In this document: piece by piece, positions 55,981 through 63,599 of the stretch | How positions within the stretch are numbered: the first letter of the stretch is position 1 | How the letters are laid out: each line of letters begins with the position of its first letter | Source: Cryomorpha ignava | GTDB lineage: Bacteria > Bacteroidota > Bacteroidia > Flavobacteriales_D > Cryomorphaceae | Direction: 5' to 3' | Assembly: GCF_010686655.1 (NCBI RefSeq) | Contig: NZ_JAAGVY010000011.1 | Coordinates: forward strand, 54,835 to 118,834 | Length of the DNA stretch: 64,000 bases | Notes under the pieces: generated by a model | What the model saw: only the letters and a program-made list of their open reading frames with translations | What the model was told of the DNA's origin: nothing | Databases searched by the model: none | Position numbers and translations under genes: made by a program

Positions 55981-57438
55981 CTACAGCCTGAAACCAAGAG
56001 TCAGAATTATACTGGAGAGATTATTTGAAAGGGTGGTAATATCAGCCGAGTTATTGGTTTGATAAACTTCCTGAAACTTTGCTAATTGGTAAGTCATATC
56101 TAAACTCCATGAGGCTGCGCGGTATCCCAAACCTCCGCTGTACTGGTATCTGTTGAGGTCAGCATCTGTAAATTCATTTGCTCTATTTGGATTTGAGAAA
56201 TAAGCGAATCCGGCTCTTCCATAAAACTCATTTGTAAAGCGGTATTCAGCTCCGGCGCGGTAGATATTTGAAATTGAAAAATTCTTAAGAATGGATTCAT
56301 TACTATCACTGAAATCGCCATTGCTGCCATAAGAGCTGGCATTTTTAAGCTTTCCACCGCTAAAATCAGCAAATTCATACTGGAAACTAACCAACCCTTT
56401 TTTGCCCAGGATGCCGGCTATACTTCCCATAAATCTCCACGGGGTTCTAACGCGGTATTCAAAAACGCTAAGTGACGATTGCTCGCTAAATGTTTCAGAC
56501 GGTTCGCGAAGCTCGCTAGTAAGTTTTGTACGATAATTATCTGTAAGCGTAAAGGTAGTTGGTGTTTGCACAGAAGCTCCAAATCGCAAATAGTCTCCTG
56601 CTTTTACAATTCCGCCAAGCTTAAAATTGAATCCAAGTCCTGTCGTCTCAAGTATTTCGGAGTACGTATATTTTACTAAATCTGTATTCGCTACGTCCAA
56701 AGGGGTTTCAGTAGTTTCCACTTTTGATTTGTAATAAGGCGACTGAAAGTTAAGCGAAGCTCCGATATATACTTTGTCATTATAGTTGGCGCCGAAATTC
56801 AGTGATGTTTCAGAGAGTCTTCCGGATCTTTCTGCATTTTGAAACTGAGTCAAATCTCCTGTAAAAGCTCTGCCATCATAGATATCGTTAATCGTGTCAA
56901 TCCTGTCAATTACATAGCTGTTGTAGGCGAGGAGTGAACTAAATTCAGATAAGTCACCCGGCGCATATCCATATGCCTGATTTGCAAAATCCTGCATCAT
57001 AGAGTTCCCAACCGGCAGCGTACTTTTAGCGACCAGGTTGTCATTAAACGTATTAAGCCTATTATAAGAAACGCCAAAATTTACTGATTTCCAGTAGGGG
57101 TCTTTTGTTTCGTTAGCCAAAACGAAACCAATATTATTGATCACCAGCTTATTTTGATCAGCGCTTGCTGTGTTTCCATTTAGCTCACTTTCAATAACGT
57201 TGAACTCCATTGATGGTGTAAATGAAATATCACCAAAGCGATAAAGCGCAATACTCGCAGGGTTTATATGTGTTGCCGACATATCACCACCGAGGGCACC
57301 CATGGCGCCGCCCAGTCCTGAAAAGCGGGCTGTTCCCAATACATATTGAGAAGAATATCTAAGTACGTCGGCATCATTTTGGGCTGTAGCTGCCAGCCCC
57401 AGTAAGATAGATACCGAGCTAAAAATGAATCGTTTCAT
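55981..57438 (-). CDS. OmpP1/FadL-family outer-membrane transporter
   Basis: A 485-residue outer-membrane protein with a signal peptide (ends AATAQ) and FadL-like features: DVLRYSSQYVLGTARFSGLGGAMGALGGDMSATHINPASIALY at about 24-66 (landmark only; the NPAS motif is the family signature) and alternating beta strands to the C terminus, ending LTLGFRL. FadL proteins carry hydrophobic molecules such as long-chain fatty acids or aromatics across the outer membrane. The substrate cannot be told from the sequence. The next gene upstream is on the same strand 138 bp away. Confidence 0.88.
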   Translation of the reverse strand: MKRFIFSSVSILLGLAATAQNDADVLRYSSQYVLGTARFSGLGGAMGALGGDMSATHINPASIALYRFGDISFTPSMEFNVIESELNGNTASADQNKLVINNIGFVLANETKDPYWKSVNFGVSYNRLNTFNDNLVAKSTLPVGNSMMQDFANQAYGYAPGDLSEFSSLLAYNSYVIDRIDTINDIYDGRAFTGDLTQFQNAERSGRLSETSLNFGANYNDKVYIGASLNFQSPYYKSKVETTETPLDVANTDLVKYTYSEILETTGLGFNFKLGGIVKAGDYLRFGASVQTPTTFTLTDNYRTKLTSELREPSETFSEQSSLSVFEYRVRTPWRFMGSIAGILGKKGLVSFQYEFADFSGGKLKNASSYGSNGDFSDSNESILKNFSISNIYRAGAEYRFTNEFYGRAGFAYFSNPNRANEFTDADLNRYQYSGGLGYRAASWSLDMTYQLAKFQEVYQTNNSADITTLSNNLSSIILTLGFRL

Positions 57439-57494
57439 AATTTTGATTTAATAGAAGCTCCTTTCGTTTTTAAAGAACTTCGCATTCGAATTTT

Positions 57495-57535
57495 GTTTTG
57501 AGAATCAAAAATTTTCTAATTTCGATTCTCAAAAC
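57495..57535. repeat. 12-bp perfect inverted repeat between genes
   Basis: GTTTTGAGAATC (57495-57506) and GATTCTCAAAAC (57524-57535) form a perfect 12-bp stem with a 17-nt AT-rich loop. There is no T-run, so it is not a normal terminator. The arms resemble those of the repeats near 20280 (GTTTTGA-AAT / ATT-TCAAAAC). Confidence 0.6.
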
Positions 57536-57575
57536 TGAACAGTAACCATTAATTGTTTGCAAATTCTATTTTGGT

Positions 57576-58886
57576 CTATCTTCTACTACCTCTTGATGGT
57601 GAGCTGCTTCCCGAATTATTACTTCGCGAAGGAGAAACACTGCGCGATGGTGATGAATCTCTGGATGGTGTATTAAAAGATGGGCTTGAAGATCTGGTAT
57701 TTCCTCTATTGTTAGAAGGAGATGTTCTGGCCGGACGTGACTGAGGAGCTACTGTAGATCGTTGACGATCGTTAGAAGGTGCCACAGAACGTGATCTCTG
57801 AGCAGGTGAAACTACATTTCTGTTTTCGGTTCTGTCAGGTGCATAAGTTGGAGATGCTACCGGACGCGTTTCGCGGGTTTGCTGCTCGCTGCGTGTAAAG
57901 TCACTTCTTGATGTACCCGGTCTGGTATATTCTCTTGTATTATCACGGGTATAATTTTCACGTGAATTAGATTCAGAATTCTGCACTTCAGTTCTTCTCA
58001 ATTCTACATTTTCAGTACGACCTGCTACTTCCGATCGACGCGTGTTATCAACACTTCGCGCTTTTTCATCTGTATTGCTTTTAGTGCCGTCGCTTACATT
58101 TTTTCTACCGTCGGTTCCAGAGTTTTGGTTTATAGTACCACCTCTTGATGGCCTTACAGAAGTTGCGTTTTGACGTGGGGCACTAGTTATTCCGTTACTT
58201 CCCTGGTAATCGCCTCCACCGTAATAAGGAGGGTAATTGCCATAATATCCACCACCACCGTAGTAACCGCCATAACCGCCATAACCATAGCCTAAGCCAT
58301 ATCCAAAACCGTATGTGGGAAAGAAAGGATCATAAAAGCCCGGACCAAAGCCGTTAAAACGATATGGGTTGTACCACTGATTTGCATACCATGGTCTCAT
58401 ATAAAAAGGACTGAAATAGGGAGAGCCTCCAAAACCAAAACCAGGAGTGCCGTAGCCGAGACCCATGCCAAAACCTGAACCAAAAGATCCCATTCCGTAC
58501 ATCATGTTCATACTGATATTTGGTGAGATATTATTGTTGGCTGGGTTAGAGTATAAATAATCGCCCTGATTTGACCCGTGAAAATTATCAATCCTATTTG
58601 CATAATCTTCGTCGTAATAATCAGACTCATCATTTTGAATAACTTCATCAGAACTTCCTTCTGTTTCATCGTAAGGCACATTTTCGTAATAGCTGCGTTC
58701 AGCACTCGTAGCGCCATCCATATTGCTTTCTGCAGATGGATTAGAATTCAGACTCGCTGTTAAAGCAGGCTGGCCCGTGTAGTAAATGTCATCGTATTCA
58801 CCTAGCGTTGCCAGATCTTTGTTGCTTGAGCATGCCGACAACAATGTGGCAAAGGCCAGGATTAAGTAAAGATTTAAATTTTTCAT
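57576..58886 (-). CDS. Low-complexity lipoprotein with Gly/Tyr and Ser/Arg regions
   Basis: No function is recognised. The 436-residue protein starts with a lipoprotein signal (lipobox LLSACSS, Cys about 19). An acidic, Asp/Glu/Tyr-rich part covers about 60-105. A Gly/Tyr/Phe-rich part covers about 130-235 and is dense in short GY, GF and GG runs, with seven consecutive GY-rich turns near 190-215. Residues 240-436 are Ser/Arg/Thr/Asn-rich and strongly basic. Such sequence is likely disordered or self-associating and may be held on the periplasmic or outer surface of the envelope. Sequence slippage in the low-complexity region is possible but the frame is open throughout. Confidence 0.8.
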   Translation of the reverse strand: MKNLNLYLILAFATLLSACSSNKDLATLGEYDDIYYTGQPALTASLNSNPSAESNMDGATSAERSYYENVPYDETEGSSDEVIQNDESDYYDEDYANRIDNFHGSNQGDYLYSNPANNNISPNISMNMMYGMGSFGSGFGMGLGYGTPGFGFGGSPYFSPFYMRPWYANQWYNPYRFNGFGPGFYDPFFPTYGFGYGLGYGYGGYGGYYGGGGYYGNYPPYYGGGDYQGSNGITSAPRQNATSVRPSRGGTINQNSGTDGRKNVSDGTKSNTDEKARSVDNTRRSEVAGRTENVELRRTEVQNSESNSRENYTRDNTREYTRPGTSRSDFTRSEQQTRETRPVASPTYAPDRTENRNVVSPAQRSRSVAPSNDRQRSTVAPQSRPARTSPSNNRGNTRSSSPSFNTPSRDSSPSRSVSPSRSNNSGSSSPSRGSRR

Positions 58887-59012
58887 GTCTTTCTCCTTTT
58901 AAAATAAGGTTGTGCTAAAGTTAAAAAGATTAATTTCGGCAGCCTTATTGAAGTTTGCTGCGAACTTGAATTCGCACCCTTAAAGTAACAAATATTATTC
59001 CAAACTCAAAAG

Positions 59013-60488
59013 ATGAGCAAGAAATTAACGACACGTGAAGATAATTATTCTAATTGGTATAACGAATTAGTTGGAAAGGCAGATTTGGCCGAGCATTCAG
59101 AAGTTCGTGGCTGTATGGTAATCAAACCGCACGGCTTTGCGATCTGGGAAAAAATGCAGCGCAGCCTCGATGATATGTTTAAAGAAACAGGTCATGTAAA
59201 TGCATACTTTCCGATTTTTATTCCAAAATCATATTTCAGTAAAGAAGCCAGCCACGTGGAAGGCTTTGCCAAGGAATGTGCTGTAGTGACGCACTATAGA
59301 CTTAAAACTGATCCCGAAACGGGTGAGGTAGTAGTAGATGAAACGGCCAAACTGGAAGAGGAACTCATTGTGCGACCCACTTCAGAAACTATCATTTGGA
59401 ATACTTATAAAGGATGGATTCAAAGTTACCGCGATTTACCCATTCTTGTAAACCAATGGGCAAATGTGGTGCGCTGGGAAATGCGAACCCGTCTCTTTTT
59501 GCGAACTGCAGAATTTTTATGGCAAGAAGGACATACTGCTCATGCTACTAAGCAAGAAGCCATAAGTGAAGCAGAACAAATGCTTGATGTATATGCAACT
59601 TTTGCCGAAGAGTGGATGGCGATGCCGGTAATAAAAGGTGTAAAAACAGAAAGTGAAAGATTTGCAGGTGCTTTGGATACCTATTGTATTGAAGCATTGA
59701 TGCAAGATGGAAAAGCACTTCAGGCCGGCACTTCCCATTTTCTTGGACAGAATTTTGCCAAGGCTTTTGATGTTAAATATGTAAATAAGGAAGGAAAGGA
59801 AGAATATGTTTGGGCTACCAGCTGGGGTGTTTCTACCAGGTTGATCGGTGGATTGATTATGACGCATAGCGATGATAACGGATTGGTTTTACCTCCAAAA
59901 CTTGCGCCAATACAGGTAGCTATTGTTCCTATTTACCGAAGTATGGAGCAACTTGAGCAATTACAAGATAAGCTTAAACCACTTGTGGCTGAACTTAAGA
60001 AGCGAAAAATTTCTGTTGTTTTTGATGATGATGATAACCGCAAGCCGGGTTGGAAATTTGCCGAGTATGAAATGAAAGGTGTTCCGATAAGATTGGCAAT
60101 GGGTCCGCGCGATTTGGAAAACAATACCATAGAACTTGCTCGTCGTGATACGCTTGAAAAAACAAATGTTAGTTTTGAAAATGTAGCCGACACAGTAGAA
60201 GGCCTTTTGGAAACTATACAAAGCGATATGCTAGCTAAAGCGCGCGCTTACAGAGATTCGAATATGCATAACGCCGATACCTGGGAAGAATTTACCGATA
60301 TTATCGCAAACAAAGGTGGTTTTGTTTCAGCTCACTGGGATGGAACTTCTGAAACGGAAGAGCAGATTAAACAAAAGACAAAAGCTACGATTCGCTGTAT
60401 TCCTTTAGAAAACAAAAAGGAATCAGGAAAATGTATTCTTACCGGAAACCCTTCTGAGCAGCGCGTACTTTTTGCAAAAGCGTATTGA
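59013..60488 (+). CDS. proS: Prolyl-tRNA synthetase, archaeal/eukaryotic type
   Basis: Class II synthetase that charges tRNA(Pro). At 491 residues it belongs to the short form (type 3) without the inserted editing domain, unlike the longer (about 570-residue) bacterial form. Conserved features include [20 protein letters not shown] (about 33-52), [23 protein letters not shown] (class II motif 2 region), [10 protein letters not shown] and the [27 protein letters not shown] block (motif 3), plus the C-terminal domain ending RVLFAKAY. A promoter-like pair (TTG 58910, TAATTTCG 58931) lies upstream with 18-bp spacing. It is divergent from the gene at 58886. Confidence 0.97.
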   Translation: MSKKLTTREDNYSNWYNELVGKADLAEHSEVRGCMVIKPHGFAIWEKMQRSLDDMFKETGHVNAYFPIFIPKSYFSKEASHVEGFAKECAVVTHYRLKTDPETGEVVVDETAKLEEELIVRPTSETIIWNTYKGWIQSYRDLPILVNQWANVVRWEMRTRLFLRTAEFLWQEGHTAHATKQEAISEAEQMLDVYATFAEEWMAMPVIKGVKTESERFAGALDTYCIEALMQDGKALQAGTSHFLGQNFAKAFDVKYVNKEGKEEYVWATSWGVSTRLIGGLIMTHSDDNGLVLPPKLAPIQVAIVPIYRSMEQLEQLQDKLKPLVAELKKRKISVVFDDDDNRKPGWKFAEYEMKGVPIRLAMGPRDLENNTIELARRDTLEKTNVSFENVADTVEGLLETIQSDMLAKARAYRDSNMHNADTWEEFTDIIANKGGFVSAHWDGTSETEEQIKQKTKATIRCIPLENKKESGKCILTGNPSEQRVLFAKAY

Positions 60489-60490
60489 TT

Positions 60491-61186
60491 ATGGAGAAAA
60501 ATGGGATTTATAGTGAAGTGCTGGATCTGATTAAATCAAAATCGATATTAAAGCGCGATATCTTTGAGCTAACTATTAAGCGCTTTGCCGATTTAAAATC
60601 AGAGCTTGCGGAGATAGCGGAAGAGTTGCGTAAAGACATTGCAGAAGCCGATACAAGGCTTGAGGTAAGTTATAAAGATCTTGGTAAATTTTATTGCCAA
60701 CTCACAATAGCAGGCGATACTTTGTTGTTTCACATGCATACCAATGTTTTCAAATTTGCAAAGGATAGCTATTACTGGAAATCAGGCTATCTCCAGGAAG
60801 ACGAAAGAAGAGGGTACTGTGGCACAATTCAGGTGTATAATTTTCTTGCAGACAGTTTTAGGTTTAACAGAGAGGGTGACATTGGCTATATGGTTGCAAG
60901 GTTGTTCTTAAATTACGAAAACCATTTTTTCGTTGAGGGCAAGAGCGAGCTGAGGTACTTGTTTAACGATTTTGTAAATTCGAAATTATCAAAGAAATGC
61001 TTACGCAAGATTGTCTATGAGGTAATTAAAGGCAGTTTAGAATTTGATTTATACAGTCCAAATTACCGTGATATTGATGAGATTACGGTACGCGATGCCA
61101 GGGTTTTAAAAGATGTTGTAAGCCTAAAAACGGGGAAACGACTTGGTTTTCAGTTCAGTTCAGACCCAAATGTAATCCAGTCATAA
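60491..61186 (+). CDS. Conserved protein of unknown function downstream of proS
   Basis: A 231-residue cytoplasmic protein, no recognised family. ATG at 60491, 2 bp after the proS stop, is preferred to a TTG (60485) that overlaps proS. The N-terminal third is a charged helix (LTIKRFADLKSELAEIAEELRKDI), the middle is mixed (FYCQLTIAGDTLLFHMHTNVFKF; YYWKSGYLQEDERRGYCGTIQVYNFLADSFRFNREGDIGYMVARLF) and the end is helical. The aromatic residues and the position after proS suggest an ordinary housekeeping role, but nothing specific can be assigned. No promoter lies between the two genes. Confidence 0.8.
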   Translation: MEKNGIYSEVLDLIKSKSILKRDIFELTIKRFADLKSELAEIAEELRKDIAEADTRLEVSYKDLGKFYCQLTIAGDTLLFHMHTNVFKFAKDSYYWKSGYLQEDERRGYCGTIQVYNFLADSFRFNREGDIGYMVARLFLNYENHFFVEGKSELRYLFNDFVNSKLSKKCLRKIVYEVIKGSLEFDLYSPNYRDIDEITVRDARVLKDVVSLKTGKRLGFQFSSDPNVIQS

Positions 61187-61204
61187 TTTTTTTTCACTCA
61201 GGTA

Positions 61205-61234
61205 TTTGCTATATAGAAAAAGGTACTATATTTG
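61205..61234 (+). promoter_or_regulatory. Promoter of tRNA-Glu
   Basis: TTTG at 61205-61208 and TATATTTG at 61227-61234 are separated by 18 bp, close to the Bacteroidota consensus. The predicted start near 61240 is about 26 nt ahead of the tRNA 5' end. Confidence 0.8.
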
Positions 61235-61265
61235 CACCCGTTATTGAAAAACAAGTTCGATAAAC

Positions 61266-61337
61266 GGCCCGTTCGTCTAGTGGTTAGGACCTCAGGTTTT
61301 CATCCTGGTAACAGGAGTTCGATTCTCCTACGGGCTA
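61266..61337 (+). tRNA. tRNA-Glu (anticodon UUC)
   Basis: A complete 72-nt cloverleaf. The acceptor stem pairs GGCCCGT with ACGGGCT (first pair G-U), the D arm is GTC-GAC, the anticodon stem TCAGG/CCTGG carries the loop TTTTCAT with anticodon TTC, and the T arm is AGGAG/CTCCT around TTCGATT. The discriminator is A and the CCA end is not encoded. It has its own promoter and a terminator just downstream. Glutamate tRNA also feeds the GatCAB pathway (gatB lies at 49855) and haem synthesis. Confidence 0.96.
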
Positions 61338-61344
61338 CTAAAAG

Positions 61345-61376
61345 AAAGAGATTATTCGAAAGGATGGTCTCTTTTT
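61345..61376 (+). terminator. Terminator of tRNA-Glu
   Basis: AAAGAGATTATTC pairs with GGATGGTCTCTTT through 13 bp, including several G-T pairs, with a GAAA tetraloop (61358-61361), and is followed by a T-run. A near-identical copy lies at 61519. Confidence 0.85.
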
Positions 61377-61407
61377 TTATGGAGTAAATTCTTGCTTTAA
61401 CGATGTA

Positions 61408-61425
61408 GTAGGAGGATCGAACTCT
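61408..61425 (-). repeat. Inverted fragment of the tRNA-Glu T arm
   Basis: On the minus strand these 18 nt read AGAGTTCGATCCTCCTAC, matching the T arm of tRNA-Glu (61314-61331) at 16 of 18 positions. It lies between the tRNA terminator and the direct copies of the tRNA 3' end. Confidence 0.75.
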
Positions 61426-61484
61426 CGAGTTCGAACTAAGCGTAGCGCTCTCTTGAACACCTTTGAAAATAAACACTTGTGAAA

Positions 61485-61563
61485 ATTCTCCTACGGGCTA
61501 CTCCTACGGGCTACTATTAAAGAGATTATTCGAAAGGATAGTCTCTTTTTTTATGGAGTAAAT
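61485..61563 (+). repeat. Duplicated 3' end of tRNA-Glu plus its terminator
   Basis: ATTCTCCTACGGGCTA, the last 16 nt of tRNA-Glu, recurs exactly at 61485-61500, and its last 13 nt recur again at 61501-61513. A 45-nt copy of the terminator region follows (61519-61563), identical to 61345-61389 at 44 of 45 positions. Neither copy carries the 5' part of a tRNA. The pattern resembles an attachment-site scar or a decayed duplication. Confidence 0.9.
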
Positions 61564-61669
61564 CGCGATCGCCCAGGCTCGCGTCCCGCGAGGCTTCTTT
61601 TTAACTGGCTTCCCGCCAGAAATTCTCAGTTCTGATTATCTTTTATTTGTCAGCTCTATTTTTTTTTTT

Positions 61670-61705
61670 GCCACGAATGCACGAATGATTTCACGAATGC
61701 ACGAA
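61670..61705 (+). repeat. Dispersed GCCACGAATxCACGAA repeat, copy 2
   Basis: GCCACGAATGCACGAATG, then ATTT and CACGAATGCACGAA, directly after a run of T. The word CACGAATG occurs three times within it. Related to the minus-strand copy at 23281-23308. Confidence 0.65.
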
Positions 61706-61738
61706 AGAATTTTTAAGGTTCAACTTTTCAAATTCCAT

Positions 61739-61767
61739 AAAAAAAACGCGGTGAAATTCACCGCGTT
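61739..61767 (-). terminator. Terminator of gpmA
   Basis: Read leftward: AACGCGGTGA (61767-61758), a 3-nt loop, TCACCGCGTT (61754-61745), then a run of T residues. A 10-bp perfect stem 33 bp beyond the gpmA stop codon. Confidence 0.92.
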
Positions 61768-61799
61768 CAATAATATCGATTGAGGATAATAAGTCCGTT

Positions 61800-62408
61800 C
61801 TACTTCAAAAATTTTGAAGAAAGAACCTTCAAATTTTCATCGAGTTCATAAACTTTTGGCACTCCGGTTGGTATTTCAACGCTAACAATATTTTCGGGAG
61901 CTATATTCTCAAGCTTCATTATCAAGGAGCGCAGGCTATTGCCGTGGGCAGTAATAAGAATGTCTTTACCTTTTCGAAGTTCGGGTTCTATTACGCTTTC
62001 GAAATAAGGGGTTACTCTTTCGAGGGTATCTTTTAAACTTTCACCGCCGGGAGGGGGTACATCAAAGCTCCTACGCCAGATGTGAACCTGTTCTTCACCA
62101 AATTCCTCGCGGGCTTGGTCTTTGTTTTTCCCCTGAAGGTCACCGTACATCCGCTCGTTCAATTTCTCACTATGGGTCACAGGTATATTGGTTTGATCAA
62201 TCTCTTTGAGAATAATATCAAGCGTTCTATTTGCGCGTTTCAGAGTAGATGAAAACGCCTCATCAAAATTATATTCTTTGAGCAGCTCTCCTGCGCGTTT
62301 TGCTTCTGCTACACCTTCTTCGGTAAGATCTACATCTACCCATCCGGTAAATATATTGGCCTTATTCCATTCGCTTTGGCCGTGGCGAACTATCACAAGT
62401 TTTGACAT
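61800..62408 (-). CDS. gpmA: 2,3-bisphosphoglycerate-dependent phosphoglycerate mutase, short form
   Basis: Interconverts 3- and 2-phosphoglycerate in glycolysis. The 202-residue histidine phosphatase-fold enzyme has the phosphorylated His9 in RHGQSEWN, Glu86 in LNERMYGDLQGKNKDQ and the second catalytic His155 in AHGNSLR. It is shorter than the E. coli enzyme (about 250 residues); the missing part corresponds to the C-terminal region, as in other short dPGMs. It stands alone on the minus strand with its own promoter (TAGCTTTG at 62433-62426) and terminator. Confidence 0.94.
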   Translation of the reverse strand: MSKLVIVRHGQSEWNKANIFTGWVDVDLTEEGVAEAKRAGELLKEYNFDEAFSSTLKRANRTLDIILKEIDQTNIPVTHSEKLNERMYGDLQGKNKDQAREEFGEEQVHIWRRSFDVPPPGGESLKDTLERVTPYFESVIEPELRKGKDILITAHGNSLRSLIMKLENIAPENIVSVEIPTGVPKVYELDENLKVLSSKFLK

Positions 62409-62425
62409 AATATTTTATATTTGCC

Positions 62426-62433
62426 CAAAGCTA
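62426..62433 (-). promoter_or_regulatory. -7 box TAGCTTTG for gpmA
   Basis: On the minus strand TAGCTTTG matches TAnnTTTG exactly, 17 bp ahead of the gpmA ATG (62408). No TTG at the expected -33 distance. Confidence 0.5.
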
Positions 62434-62487
62434 AACATCTTATTTTAATTAGGAATTAGCACCGGATATATAAATTTTTCACATTCC

Positions 62488-62517
62488 TTGGTCTTAGATA
62501 AAAAGTTAGTATATTTG
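62488..62517 (+). promoter_or_regulatory. Promoter of rpsT
   Basis: TTG (62488-62490), 19 bp, TATATTTG (62510-62517). A perfect match to the Bacteroidota consensus, with transcription starting near 62523 and a 35-nt leader. Confidence 0.88.
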
Positions 62518-62557
62518 CACTCCAAATTTTTGAGAAGAGCGAATTAATTAATATAGA

Positions 62558-62809
62558 ATGGCAAATCATAAATCAGCCCTGAAACGTATCCGTTCAACGG
62601 AAGTATCTCGTGTTAGAAACCGTTTCCAACATAAAACTACTCGTAACGCTATAAAAAGATTACGTGAATTAACAGACAAGAAAGAAGCCGAGGTGCTATT
62701 GATTGACGTATCGTCGATGGTAGATAAATTGGCTAAAAAGAATATTATTCACAGCAATAAAGCGGGAAATCTTAAATCTCAGCTTACTAAGCATGTGAAT
62801 TCGCTATAA
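62558..62809 (+). CDS. rpsT: 30S ribosomal protein S20
   Basis: S20 is a primary 16S rRNA-binding protein of the small subunit, a three-helix bundle. It has 83 residues, MANHKSALKRIRSTEVSRVRNRFQ at the start and a basic helical body. It is transcribed singly, as in most bacteria, from a perfect promoter (62488-62517) to a terminator (62838). Confidence 0.96.
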   Translation: MANHKSALKRIRSTEVSRVRNRFQHKTTRNAIKRLRELTDKKEAEVLLIDVSSMVDKLAKKNIIHSNKAGNLKSQLTKHVNSL

Positions 62810-62837
62810 GCGAAACGAATCACATCATTTTTTTTTT

Positions 62838-62877
62838 ACCCGTCTTCCACGATGATTCTTGGGAGACGGGTTTTTTT
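62838..62877 (+). terminator. Terminator of rpsT
   Basis: ACCCGTCTTCC (62838-62848) pairs with GGGAGACGGGT (62861-62871), 11 bp with one G-T pair and a 12-nt loop, followed by a T-run. It lies just before radC. Confidence 0.9.
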
Positions 62878-62900
62878 GTATCTTGGTGGTTCGATTTTTT

Positions 62901-63599
62901 ATGAAACCTATTCAAGAGATATCCGGAATAAAATCGTGGGCCGAAGATGATCGCCCTCGCGAGAAAATGCTGCTCAAGGGCAGGCAAGCGCTGTCTGATG
63001 CAGAGCTAATCGCTATTTTAATTGGTTCGGGTACGCGCGATATCACGGCTGTTGATCTCTCCAAAGAAATATTGCGTTCTTATGACAATAAGCTCAACCA
63101 ACTTGGGAGGGTTCAAATAGATGATTTAAAGAAGTTTAAGGGTATTGGCGAAGCCAAGGCTATAAGCATTCTCGCCGCTTTGGAGCTGGGGCGAAGAAGG
63201 CGCGAAGAGGCGGGGCATGAATTACAGCGTATTACAAGTAGTAAAGATGCGTATGAAATTATGAGCGCAAAGCTTGGCGATATAGACCATGAAGAATTCT
63301 GGATACTGCTGCTCAGTCGATCTCACAAAGTAAAGGATAAGATATGTATAAGCCGAGGCGGAATTTCTGGAACGGTTGTAGATCAACGTTTGGTTTTTAA
63401 ACCGGCCATTGAGAAACTTGCTTCTGCTATTATTCTTTGCCACAATCATCCCAGTGGTACGTTACATCCCAGCGAGCAAGACAAAGTGCTCACCAAAAAG
63501 CTTGTTGCAAGTTCTAAATTACTTGAAATCCCGATTTTAGATCATTTGATTTATACTGACTCTGGATTTTATAGTTTTGCCGATGAAGGCCTAATTTAG
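62901..63599 (+). CDS. radC: RadC-family JAB/MPN protein
   Basis: RadC proteins combine a helix-hairpin-helix domain with a JAMM metalloprotease-like fold; their exact role in DNA repair is debated. With ATG at 62901 the product has 232 residues: HhH-like segment FKGIGEAKAISILAALELGRR (about 79-99) and the JAMM motif His181-x-His183 with Asp194 (HNHPSGTLHPSEQD). The upstream in-frame TTG (62859) would place the start inside the rpsT terminator and is rejected. The gene is intact and ends 401 bp before the window edge. Confidence 0.93.
   Translation: MKPIQEISGIKSWAEDDRPREKMLLKGRQALSDAELIAILIGSGTRDITAVDLSKEILRSYDNKLNQLGRVQIDDLKKFKGIGEAKAISILAALELGRRRREEAGHELQRITSSKDAYEIMSAKLGDIDHEEFWILLLSRSHKVKDKICISRGGISGTVVDQRLVFKPAIEKLASAIILCHNHPSGTLHPSEQDKVLTKKLVASSKLLEIPILDHLIYTDSGFYSFADEGLI

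Noticed and set aside
61485..61513. Second functional tRNA-Glu
   Set aside because: Only the last 13-16 nt are repeated; no D arm or anticodon arm precedes them.
62416..62423. TATATTTG on the plus strand between gpmA and rpsT
   Set aside because: It matches the -7 consensus but lacks a -33 element, and rpsT has a perfect promoter further downstream.
62859..62900. Longer N terminus of RadC from a TTG start
   Set aside because: The added residues come from the rpsT terminator sequence, and the family-like N terminus begins at ATG 62901.
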